Positions 1-7,589 of a DNA stretch of 35,599 nt are shown piece after piece. Under the pieces are notes generated by a model. It ran no database searches. It had not been told where the DNA came from and saw only the letters and a list, made by a program, of their open reading frames with translations. The position numbers were made by a program, and so were the translations under genes. Numbering within the stretch: position 1 is the first letter of the stretch; every line of letters begins with the position of its first letter. This DNA comes from CAYONP01 sp964405335. GTDB taxonomy: Bacteria > Armatimonadota > UBA10988. Location: NCBI GenBank assembly GCA_964405335.1, contig CAYONP010000063.1:1-35599 (forward strand), written 5' to 3'.

Positions 1-1
1 C

Positions 2-58
2 GACCTGACCGAGCTGCTGCAGACGGTGCGCAACGTGCTGGCGGGCAACGCACCATGA
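2..58 (+). CDS. C-terminal end of an unidentified protein (partial)
   Basis: The window opens inside a reading frame whose last 18 residues are DLTELLQTVRNVLAGNAP, followed by TGA at 56-58. The stop overlaps the glgC start codon as ATGA, so the two genes are very probably translated from one message. The fragment is too short to identify. By context it may be another glycogen or sugar-nucleotide gene, but nothing in the residues proves this. Confidence 0.6.
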   Translation, partial: DLTELLQTVRNVLAGNAP

Positions 59-1290
59 CCGACGCACCCGTCTCGCGCACCGTCGCTATGCTGATGGCCG
101 GCGGCGTGGGCAACCGGCTCTATCCCCTCACTCGCGACCGGGCCAAGCCGGCCGTGCCGTTCGGCGCGCTGTACCGCATCGTCGACTTCACCTTGAGCAA
201 CTGCCTCAACTCGGGCCTGTTTCGGATCAACATCCTGACCCAGTACCGCAGCTTCTCGCTCCACCGCCACGTGCGCGAGGCGTGGGGCTCGATGTTCAAC
301 CTCCAGCGCGGCGAGTATGTCGAGCTGATCCCGCCGCAGCAGCGGATCCACGGCGACTGGTACCGCGGCACGGCCGACGCCATCTTCCAGAACGTCTACC
401 TGCTCGAGAACGAGAAGCCCGAGTATGTGCTGATCCTCTCGGGCGACCACATCTACTCGATGGACTACGGCAAGCTCATCCGCGCGCACGTCGAGCGCGG
501 CGCGGCGCTGACGGTCGCCTGTCTCGAGGCGCCGCTGGCCGAAGCCTCGCGATTCGGCGTGATGGTCATCGACGAGACCGAGCGGGTGGTTGGGTTCGAG
601 GAGAAACCTGAGCAGCCGAAGCCGGTGCCGGGCGACCCCGACACGGCGCTGGTCTCGATGGGCATCTATGTCTTCAGCACCGCCGACCTGGTGCGCATGT
701 TGGTTCAGGACGCGCGCGAGGAGACCGCGCACGACTTCGGCAAGAACATCATCCCGACCATGGTCGGCCGCGAGATGCCGGTCTACGCTTATCGCTTCCG
801 CGACGAGCAGACCGGTGGCATGGCCTACTGGCGCGATATCGGCACGCTCGACAGCTACTACGAGGCGAACGTCGACCTGCTCAGCCCGACGCCGCACTGC
901 AACCTGCACGACCCGGCCTGGCCGATCCACACCCTGGTCGGCGCGGCGCCGCCGGCGAAGACCGTCCACGACCTCGCCGAGCAGGGCCGCGTCGGCATGG
1001 CCACCGAGTCGCTGCTGGCGCCGGGCTGCATCGTTTCGGGCGGGCGCGTGCGGCGCAGCCTGCTCTCGCCCGATGTGAAGGTCAACAGCTACTCTGAGGT
1101 GACCGACTCGATTCTCTTCCGCGGCGTCGATGTCGGCCGGCGGGCGGTGGTCCGCCGGGCCATCGTCGACAAGCACGTGACGATCCCCGAGGGATACCAG
1201 ATCGGCGTCGACCACGAGCAGGACCGAAAGCGCTTCACGGTGACGCCCGAGGGCGTGGTGGTGGTGCCCAAGGGCATCATCCTCGAATAG
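55..1290 (+). CDS. glgC: Glucose-1-phosphate adenylyltransferase
   Basis: This enzyme makes ADP-glucose from ATP and glucose 1-phosphate in the cytosol, the committed step of bacterial glycogen synthesis. The 411-residue protein has the usual family length. The nucleotidyltransferase loop MAGGVGNRLYPLT lies at residues 14-26, followed by RAKPAVPFGALYRIVDFTLS, GDWYRGTADAIF at 100-111 and SGDHIYSMDY at 129-138. The C-terminal third is the left-handed beta-helix region, ending in the conserved VVPKG stretch. The ATG overlaps the previous stop (ATGA). The next gene begins one base after the TAG. Its neighbours downstream are membrane and lipid-linked glycosyltransferases rather than glgA or glgB, so the ADP-glucose could serve another pathway, though the family assignment itself is secure. 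Confidence 0.95.
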   Translation: MTDAPVSRTVAMLMAGGVGNRLYPLTRDRAKPAVPFGALYRIVDFTLSNCLNSGLFRINILTQYRSFSLHRHVREAWGSMFNLQRGEYVELIPPQQRIHGDWYRGTADAIFQNVYLLENEKPEYVLILSGDHIYSMDYGKLIRAHVERGAALTVACLEAPLAEASRFGVMVIDETERVVGFEEKPEQPKPVPGDPDTALVSMGIYVFSTADLVRMLVQDAREETAHDFGKNIIPTMVGREMPVYAYRFRDEQTGGMAYWRDIGTLDSYYEANVDLLSPTPHCNLHDPAWPIHTLVGAAPPAKTVHDLAEQGRVGMATESLLAPGCIVSGGRVRRSLLSPDVKVNSYSEVTDSILFRGVDVGRRAVVRRAIVDKHVTIPEGYQIGVDHEQDRKRFTVTPEGVVVVPKGIILE

Positions 1291-1291
1291 C

Positions 1292-2554
1292 GTGGCACAC
1301 GGACCCAAGCCGGCGGTGATCGTCGGCGTCTACCTCGTGCTCGCGGCCACCTTCGCCCTCATCCAACCGCTCCGCGCGCTGCCCGACGAGCCGGCGCACC
1401 TCGAGTATGTCGAGTTCCTCGCCGCCGCCCGGCGGCTGTCGCGATGGGATCCCGTCGCGCCCGAGGGCGGCTACGAAACCCAGCACCCGCCGCTGGCCTA
1501 CCTCGTCTACGCGCCGGTGGCGCTGGCGGCCCTCGGGCTCGGCGACGATGCGCGGCTGTGGCTGCTCCGCCTGGCCGCCATCGGGGTCGGGCTGCTCTGG
1601 GTGCTGCTGGCGGTGCGGGTGAGCCATCGCGTGCTGGGCGACTCGCCCGACGCGCGCTGGTCGGCCGCCGGGCTGGCCTGGCTGCCGGTGTTCCTGCTCT
1701 ACGCCTGCCACGTCAACCCCGATCTAATCGTCGGCCTGCTGGCCACGGCGGTGCTGTGGCAGAGCTGGGAGCTGCTGTGCCACGGCCCCGACCGGCGACG
1801 CGCGGTCTGGCTCGGCTTGGTGCTCGGCGGGTGCCTGCTAACCAAGCTGAGCGGTATCGCCGCGTGGCCGGTGGCGCTGGTTGCCTTCGCGCTGCGCCGG
1901 CGGCGCGCGCCTGACCGAGCGCTGGCGCGCGACGCGGCGATTGCCTTCGGCCTGGCGCTGCTCCTGGCCGGCCCCTGGTTCGTGCGGAACCAGGTTCGTT
2001 ACGGTCAGCCGGTGCTCAAGGCGCCGGTGCATTACGGCTCCGCACTGGACAACGTCGCCGCCGGACGCGCGACGGTCGGCCAGCTCCTGGCCATGACCGC
2101 CGGGCGGACCTGGCTGTCGAGCTGGTGTCAGCCCGACTGGCTGCCCGGCTGGCAGACGCCGGGCGGGCCCGAACGGCCGATGGGGCCGATCGTGCTGCTC
2201 TACACGCTGCTCACCTGCCTGGCGCTGGCCAGCCTGGCCGGGCTGCGCGGACTCGAGCCGGCCGAGCGCGACTTCCTCGGTCTCGGCCTGGTGCTGCTGA
2301 TCGCGGTCGTCGCTGGGCAGCAGCTTGCCTTCTGGACGCAGGACATCGAGTTCAACATGGGCGGCCGGTACGTGCTGGCGGCGATGCTGCCTACACAGGT
2401 GGCGATCGTCCGCGGGCTGAGTCGCCAAGACGCGCGCCTGCCGGCGGTCTGGGTGGGCTTGTTGCTGGTAATGAACCTGGTCGCGGCGGCCACCATCGTG
2501 CTGATCCTCAATCCGCACTATCAGCCCGGCTGGAGGCTTCCGTTCGTGCCGTGA
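1292..2554 (+). CDS. Polytopic membrane glycosyltransferase, GT39/PMT_2-like
   Basis: This is a 420-residue integral membrane protein of about 9-11 hydrophobic segments. An Asp-Glu pair in DEPAHLEYV (residues 32-40) lies in the first periplasmic loop, followed by ETQHPPLAYL. This arrangement is typical of GT-C fold transferases of the PMT/ArnT/DUF2142 kind, which use a polyprenyl-phosphate sugar as donor. The GTG start at 1292 follows the glgC stop by one base. The stop overlaps the GTG of the next gene (GTGA), a DPM1-like GT2, which fits a pair in which the GT2 loads a lipid carrier and this protein transfers the sugar outside the membrane. Substrate and acceptor cannot be read from the sequence. 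Confidence 0.75.
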   Translation: MAHGPKPAVIVGVYLVLAATFALIQPLRALPDEPAHLEYVEFLAAARRLSRWDPVAPEGGYETQHPPLAYLVYAPVALAALGLGDDARLWLLRLAAIGVGLLWVLLAVRVSHRVLGDSPDARWSAAGLAWLPVFLLYACHVNPDLIVGLLATAVLWQSWELLCHGPDRRRAVWLGLVLGGCLLTKLSGIAAWPVALVAFALRRRRAPDRALARDAAIAFGLALLLAGPWFVRNQVRYGQPVLKAPVHYGSALDNVAAGRATVGQLLAMTAGRTWLSSWCQPDWLPGWQTPGGPERPMGPIVLLYTLLTCLALASLAGLRGLEPAERDFLGLGLVLLIAVVAGQQLAFWTQDIEFNMGGRYVLAAMLPTQVAIVRGLSRQDARLPAVWVGLLLVMNLVAAATIVLILNPHYQPGWRLPFVP

Positions 2555-3237
2555 AGTTGTCGATCATCATCCCGGTGTTCAACGAGCTCGAGACGCTGCC
2601 CCGCGTACTCGAACGCGTCCGCGCGCTGCCGGTCGACAAAGAGCTGATCGTGATCGACAACGTCTCCACCGACGGCACGCGCGAGCTGGTCGCCGCGCTG
2701 GAGGGCGAACCGGGAATCCGGCCGGTGCTGCAGGAGGTGAATCGCGGCAAGGGCAGCTCGGTCCGCCGGGGCATCGCCCTGGCGCAGGGCGACTGGCTGA
2801 TCATCCAGGACGCCGACGAGGAGTACGAGCCGAGGGAGATCCTCGACCTGCTGGCTGCGGCCGAGGCGGGGCACGACGCGGTGTTCGGCTCGCGGCTGCT
2901 GCGCGACCCGCCGCGCGTACCGTGGCACCATGCCCTCGGCCGCGACCTGCTCAACGGGGTCTTCGCGCTGCTCTACCGCTGCCGCATCAGCGACGTGGCG
3001 ACGTGCTACAAGCTGGTCCGCCGCGAGCTGGCCCAGTCGCTGGTGCTGCACTCCGACGGGTTCGACCTGGACTACGAGATTGCCTGCAAGCTGCGGAGGG
3101 CGGGGGCGACCATCACCGAGCTGCCGGTCAGCTATCGCCCGCGGACGATTGCCGAGGGCAAGAAGCTGCGCTGGACCGACGGCCTGCGCGCGCTGTGGGC
3201 TCTGGTGCGTTACCGCTTCACGCGCCCGGATCGCTAG
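2551..3237 (+). CDS. GT2 family glycosyltransferase, polyprenyl-phosphate mannose/glucose synthase-like
   Basis: This 228-residue cytosolic GT-A enzyme starts at a GTG that overlaps the stop of the preceding gene (GTGA); the open frame upstream of it is only the other frame of that gene. The N-terminus MKLSIIIPVFNELETL is the classic GT2 opening. IVIDNVSTDGT lies near 33-43, NRGKGSSVRRGIALAQGDWL follows, and the metal-binding QDADEEYEP is at 86-94. Absence of C-terminal membrane helices makes it like the DPM1 type rather than GtrB. The family moves a hexose from a nucleotide sugar to a polyprenyl phosphate, and the coupled membrane transferase is the likely user. The last 20 bases overlap the convergent TetR gene. 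Confidence 0.85.
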   Translation: MKLSIIIPVFNELETLPRVLERVRALPVDKELIVIDNVSTDGTRELVAALEGEPGIRPVLQEVNRGKGSSVRRGIALAQGDWLIIQDADEEYEPREILDLLAAAEAGHDAVFGSRLLRDPPRVPWHHALGRDLLNGVFALLYRCRISDVATCYKLVRRELAQSLVLHSDGFDLDYEIACKLRRAGATITELPVSYRPRTIAEGKKLRWTDGLRALWALVRYRFTRPDR

Positions 3238-3979
3238 GCCAGGGCTCCGACTCGAACCCGGCCACCGCCGGCTCCGGCTCCGGCTCCGCTTCGGCCTCGG
3301 GTTTGGCCGGCACGGTGCCGGGCGCGAAGCCGAACGCCTGGGGCCGGACGCCCTCGATCAGCAGTGTGACGGTCGATTCGAGCAGCCGCTCCGGCTCGGC
3401 GAAGTCGTACCGGTCGCCGTGGAGCAGCAGCAGCGAGACCAGACCGTGGCAGGCGGCCCAGCAGGCCTGGGCCGATTCGTCGACGTTGACCCGCCGGAAG
3501 GTGCCCGAGCGGACGCCCTCGCCCACCGCCTCACGGAAGTGCTCGACCGCGGCGGCAAAGGCAGGCGTTTCGATCACCGGCACTGTCGGCCCGCGGAGCA
3601 GGAAGAGCACCTCGTAGTGCTTGGGGTGCTCGAGCGCGAACTCGACATAGGCGCGGGCCAACATGCGCAGGCGGGTCAGCGGGCCGGGGGTCAGGGCGGC
3701 GCGGTCGAGCGCCTCGACCAGCAGTCCACAGGTGCGCTCCATGACCGCGGCCAGGATGGCGCTCTTGTCGGCAAAGTAACCGTAGATGGTACTCGCCGCA
3801 TACTCGACCGCGTCGGCGAGGCGTCGCATCGAGAGGTGCTCATAGCCGTCGCTGATCAGGATGGCCTCGGCGGCGTCGAGGATGCGGTCGCGCAGGGCCT
3901 CGATTTCGCGCATCCGCCGCGCCTGCGGTCCGCGCACCGCCGCCTCGCCGGCGGCCGGTCTGGTCTGGCCGTAAGTCAT
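3218..3979 (-). CDS. TetR/AcrR family transcriptional regulator
   Basis: A 253-residue one-component repressor of the TetR family. The DNA-binding domain is in the first third: RDRILDAAEAILISDGYEHL, then SMRRLADAVEYAASTIYGYF and a DKSAILAAVMER segment, which is the usual TetR helix order. The rest resembles the TetR_C WHG-type ligand domain. The ATG at 3979 is chosen because a GGACGG/GCAGG ribosome site precedes it and the regulator N-terminus fits; the open frame continues farther upstream without similarity. The last 25 or so residues are a low-complexity Pro/Glu tail (EAEAEPEPEPA). The gene converges with the GT2 gene (20-base overlap) and is divergent from the propeller gene, whose promoter it may share or control. 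Ligand unknown. Confidence 0.9.
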   Translation of the reverse strand: MTYGQTRPAAGEAAVRGPQARRMREIEALRDRILDAAEAILISDGYEHLSMRRLADAVEYAASTIYGYFADKSAILAAVMERTCGLLVEALDRAALTPGPLTRLRMLARAYVEFALEHPKHYEVLFLLRGPTVPVIETPAFAAAVEHFREAVGEGVRSGTFRRVNVDESAQACWAACHGLVSLLLLHGDRYDFAEPERLLESTVTLLIEGVRPQAFGFAPGTVPAKPEAEAEPEPEPAVAGFESEPWPSDPGA

Positions 3980-4169
3980 CGCCTGCCGTCCTGGTCGCGT
4001 GCCATGCTCTATGACACGGGCCGCCGGGGCAGGTTGCGCCGCGACCGTGACCGCCGGCGGCGGCGCGTCAGATTCACGGTGCCGGTTCGCCCGGCGCGCG
4101 GCTGGGATGGTAGACTCGGCGGAAGCGCGACGCCGGCTGCTGCGTCGCTTGGGCTGTAGGGAGGAATCG

Positions 4170-5924
4170 ATGAGGGATCGACTCGCACTGGTGCTCGCCT
4201 GTTCGCTGGCTGCCTCCGTTGCCTCGGCCCAGGCGCCGCCGCAGGCCTGGATGCAGCTCACGCCCGGCTACGTCGACAAGCCGACCTGCGCCGACCTGAA
4301 CGGCGACCGGCTGCTCGAGGTGATCTGCGCCACCGACGGCGGCAAGGTGCTGGCCCTCGACGGCGCCAGCGGCGGCAAGCTGTGGACCGTCTCGTATGAC
4401 GAGCGCTTCACCTGCTGCCCGGTGGTCGACGACGTCGACGGCGACGGAGCGGTGGAACTGATCGTCGCCGGTGGGCGCACCGGGCTGGTGCTCTGCCTCA
4501 ACGGCACCGACGGCTCGGTCAAGTGGCAGATCCCAGGCGGCCGCGACGGCATCGTCGGCAACGGTGCGCTGGCCGATGCCGACGGCAATGGCCGCAAGGA
4601 GTTCTACTACCCGCAGGACATGTCGCTCAAGGCCGTCGATGCGGCCAGCGGCAACCCACTTTGGGAGCAGCGCGCCAGTGACCGCCTGCGCGGCTCGGTG
4701 ACGGTCGCCGACATCGACGGCGGGCAGGCCGAAATCCTGGTCGGCAGTGACGACCAGGAGTTGCTCTGCTTCACCGCCGCCGGCCAGCAGCGCTGGGCGG
4801 CCAAGCTGCGCGGCCCGGTGACCAAGGCGCCGGTGGTCTGCGACGCCAACGGCGACGGCCGGGCCGAGATCTATGCCTGCGGCTCGCAGGTGGCGCGGAT
4901 CAGCCACGCCGGCGCGGTCGAGTGGACCTGGGCGCCGCGCAGCGGCCGCGGCCTGGCCAGCAGCCTGGCCGTTGAGGATGTCACCGGCGACGGGCAGCTC
5001 AACCTGCTCTTGACCAGCTACGACGGCAAGCTCTACTGCCTCAACACCGCCGGCCGCGAGGTCTGGAGCTACCAGGTCGTCCCCGCCAGCGGCGGGCAGG
5101 CGCAGTTTGTACCCAGCTCGACGCCGTCGCTGATCGACCTCAACGGCGACAACGCCGCCGACGTGATCTTGTGTACGCCGGTGCCCGACGCGCCGAAGGT
5201 GATTGCCCTCAACGGCAAAACCGGCAAGGCGCTCTGGTCGGCCACCCTCGGCGCGTTCAGCCAGTGCTGCCCGCTGGTCGCCGATGTCAACGGCGACCGA
5301 CGAGCCGAGCTGATCGTCTCGTCGGCCAACGGACGGGTCTACAGCTACCGCCTGCCCCGCACCGGCTCGCGCGGGTGGGTCAAATACGGCGGCGACCTGG
5401 CCAACACCGGCGTGTTCGCCTCCGGGCGGTCGACCAGCGGGCTGATCCTCGCCGGCGGCATGCCGTTCACCGTCGCGCCGCAGACCGTCGCCTGGCAGTC
5501 GATGATCGGCGCCGCGCCGCCAACGGGTACCGGTGGTACCGGCGGCACGACCGGCCCGGCGGGCCGGCCGGCCTCCGATATCGCCGTGCTGCTCGACGGC
5601 AACTGGCTGGCGCTCGACCCGCCGCCGGTGATGCAGGGCGGCAGTGTGCTGGTGCCACTGCGCGGCATCTTCGAGGCGATGCAGGCGTCGGTCAAGTTCG
5701 ACTCGGCCACGCGGACCATCACGGCGGTCAAGGGCGCCACCACGGTGACGCTCACGCTCGGCTCGTCGACCGCGCACGTCAACGGCCGGCCGGTGCAGCT
5801 CAGCGCGCCGGCGCAGTCGCTCGGCGGCTCGACCTTCGTGCCACTGCGCTTCATCGGCGAGGCGTTCGGCGCGACGGTCAAGTGGGACGCCGGCGGGCGC
5901 AACGTCGAGATCGTCAGTTCGTGA
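4170..5924 (+). CDS. Secreted FG-GAP/PQQ-like beta-propeller protein with copper amine oxidase N-like domain
   Basis: The 584-residue product starts at the ATG behind a strong AGGGAGG site (4158-4164). A signal peptide (MRDRLALVLACSLAASVASA) opens the protein. About eight blades follow, each with an Asp-rich calcium-type loop such as DLNGDR, DVDGDGAVE, DADGNGRKE and DANGDGRAE, and a trailing GxxLW/VKW strand typical of PQQ/FG-GAP repeats. A Gly/Thr-rich linker (around GTGGTGGTTG) leads to a C-terminal copper amine oxidase N-like domain with two halves (VLVPLRGIFEAM and TFVPLRFIGEAFGA). These domains are found on exported proteins of Firmicutes and Armatimonadota and are thought to bind surface polymer. 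No enzymatic motif is seen. The stop overlaps the rqcH start (GTGA). Confidence 0.85.
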   Translation: MRDRLALVLACSLAASVASAQAPPQAWMQLTPGYVDKPTCADLNGDRLLEVICATDGGKVLALDGASGGKLWTVSYDERFTCCPVVDDVDGDGAVELIVAGGRTGLVLCLNGTDGSVKWQIPGGRDGIVGNGALADADGNGRKEFYYPQDMSLKAVDAASGNPLWEQRASDRLRGSVTVADIDGGQAEILVGSDDQELLCFTAAGQQRWAAKLRGPVTKAPVVCDANGDGRAEIYACGSQVARISHAGAVEWTWAPRSGRGLASSLAVEDVTGDGQLNLLLTSYDGKLYCLNTAGREVWSYQVVPASGGQAQFVPSSTPSLIDLNGDNAADVILCTPVPDAPKVIALNGKTGKALWSATLGAFSQCCPLVADVNGDRRAELIVSSANGRVYSYRLPRTGSRGWVKYGGDLANTGVFASGRSTSGLILAGGMPFTVAPQTVAWQSMIGAAPPTGTGGTGGTTGPAGRPASDIAVLLDGNWLALDPPPVMQGGSVLVPLRGIFEAMQASVKFDSATRTITAVKGATTVTLTLGSSTAHVNGRPVQLSAPAQSLGGSTFVPLRFIGEAFGATVKWDAGGRNVEIVSS

Positions 5925-7576
5925 CCGTCGACAGCCTCGGCCTGGTCGCGATTGCCGCCGAGCTGCGTGACGCGGTCCTCGGCCGGCGACTGGGCGAGGT
6001 GGTGCTGCCGGCCCATGGTCAGGCCGTCATCGGGCTCCCCGATGGCGGCCTGTTCATCTCCATTCGGCCCGACGAAGCCCGCTGCCACCGAGTCTCCGCG
6101 GTGCCCGTGCGGCCGGGTGCCGAGACGGGGCTGCAGGCGCACCTCAACGCCCTGCTACGCGGCGGGACGGTCACCCGCGTCGAGGCGATCGACTTCGACC
6201 GGGTGCTGCACCTCGAGGTGGACAACGTCGATCGCGTCGGCCGCGAGACGCACCAGCGGCTGGTCATCGAGCTGATGGGCAAGCACTCGGCCTGCTGCGT
6301 GCTCGACGCCGCCGGGCTGATCGAGGCGACGCTGAAGACCGTCACCCGCGCGGTCAACCGCCACCGCGAGCTGCTGCCCAAACTGCCCTACACCCCGCCA
6401 CCGACGGGCGGCCGGCGCGACCCGCGGAGCCTGACCCGCGACGAGCTGGCCGAGCTGTGGCCCGAGCTGACCGAGCCGAGCCTGCGCGACGGCTGGCGGC
6501 GCCACTTCCACGGCATGAGCGAGCGGCTCTGGCAGTATCTGCTCGCCGCCGGCGCCGACCAGTCCGCGGAGTCCTGCTGGCGGGTCTGGTCGGAGCTGGT
6601 CGAGCGGATGCGCGATGGCCGGTTCGAGCCCTGCCTGGTGCGCGATGCGGCGGGCCTGCCGGCCGACGCCTGGGCCCTGCCGCTGCCCGGTGGCGAGCCC
6701 GCGCCCAGCCTGAGCCGAGCGATGGAGCAGGTGGCCGAGGCTCAGTCGGAGCGGCAGTCGCTGGCCCGGCGCCAAGCCGACGCGCGAACCGGACTGAAAC
6801 GCCGCCGCGAGCGGGCCGAGGCGCTGCTGGCCAACCTGGCCCGGCGCGAACAGCGCGCCGAACAGGCGGCGCAGTGGCGGCTCGAAGCCGATCTGATCCT
6901 GGCCAACCTGCACCGCATCGGCGCTCGCGACGAGGAGTTGGTGGTCGACGGCTGGCCGCAGGCGGGTGAGTCGCTGACCATCGCGCTCGACCCGGCGATG
7001 CCGCCACAACGCCTGGCCGAGCGGCTCTACGAGCGGGCACGTAAAGCCGCGCGGGCCGCCCAATCGGTGGCCGCCGAGCGCGCGGAGGCAGAGGTCGAGC
7101 TGGCCGAGGCGATCAGGGCGCTGGCCGCCCTCGACGCCGGCGAGGCACCCTTGCCGCCGCCCGAATCGGCCGGGCCGCGCGAGCGCAAGCCGCGCACCGA
7201 ACGCGAGCGCTGGCTGCGCCGGCTCAAGCGCTGGACCACCGCCGACGGCTACACCTGCCTGATCGGCACCAACGCGTCGGAGAGCGAAGGGCTGCTCAGC
7301 CGCGTCGCCGCGCCGACCGACCTCTGGTTCCACGTCCGCGGCGCCGGCAGCGGGCACGTCATCCTGCGCACCGAGGGCCGGCCCGAGCAGGTGCCGCCCG
7401 GCAGCATCGAAGCGGCGGCCCGCCTGGCCGCGCGGCAATCGAAGATGAAGCACTCCGACATCGTGCCGGTGGTCTACACGCAGCGCAAGTACGTGACCAA
7501 GGTGACCGGCGGCGCGGCGGGGAAGGTGGTCTACCGGAACGAGCAGACCATCTTCGTCGATCCGACCGGCGGCTGA
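5921..7576 (+). CDS. rqcH: RqcH/Rqc2-type ribosome quality control factor (NFACT protein)
   Basis: RqcH binds 50S subunits that carry obstructed nascent chains and recruits tRNA-Ala to add a C-terminal alanine tail, marking the chain for degradation. The 551-residue protein starts at GTG 5921, overlapping the previous stop; the frame upstream is non-homologous. NFACT-N shows the essential Asp-Arg pair in DFDRVLHLE (D93, R94) and ELMGKHSACCVLD. A coiled-coil arm rich in Ala, Glu and Arg occupies roughly 265-420. The C-terminal NFACT-R domain carries DLWFHVRGAGSGHVIL from residue 467 and ends with KVVYRNEQTIFVDP. Older annotations call this family fibronectin-binding protein A. No rqcP is adjacent; coupling to an exported propeller gene looks incidental. 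Confidence 0.9.
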   Translation: MTVDSLGLVAIAAELRDAVLGRRLGEVVLPAHGQAVIGLPDGGLFISIRPDEARCHRVSAVPVRPGAETGLQAHLNALLRGGTVTRVEAIDFDRVLHLEVDNVDRVGRETHQRLVIELMGKHSACCVLDAAGLIEATLKTVTRAVNRHRELLPKLPYTPPPTGGRRDPRSLTRDELAELWPELTEPSLRDGWRRHFHGMSERLWQYLLAAGADQSAESCWRVWSELVERMRDGRFEPCLVRDAAGLPADAWALPLPGGEPAPSLSRAMEQVAEAQSERQSLARRQADARTGLKRRRERAEALLANLARREQRAEQAAQWRLEADLILANLHRIGARDEELVVDGWPQAGESLTIALDPAMPPQRLAERLYERARKAARAAQSVAAERAEAEVELAEAIRALAALDAGEAPLPPPESAGPRERKPRTERERWLRRLKRWTTADGYTCLIGTNASESEGLLSRVAAPTDLWFHVRGAGSGHVILRTEGRPEQVPPGSIEAAARLAARQSKMKHSDIVPVVYTQRKYVTKVTGGAAGKVVYRNEQTIFVDPTGG

Positions 7577-7589
7577 ACGACGGGCGACG

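Noticed and set aside
3218..3300. Frameshift or fusion producing the Pro/Glu tail of the TetR regulator
   Set aside because: The tail comes from a short repeat of GGCTCC-type units in frame and ends at a normal stop, so slippage expansion is enough to explain it.
4074..5777. Open frame of 567 codons on the minus strand across the propeller gene
   Set aside because: A shadow of a GC-rich repeat gene with signal peptide and domain motifs on the plus strand.
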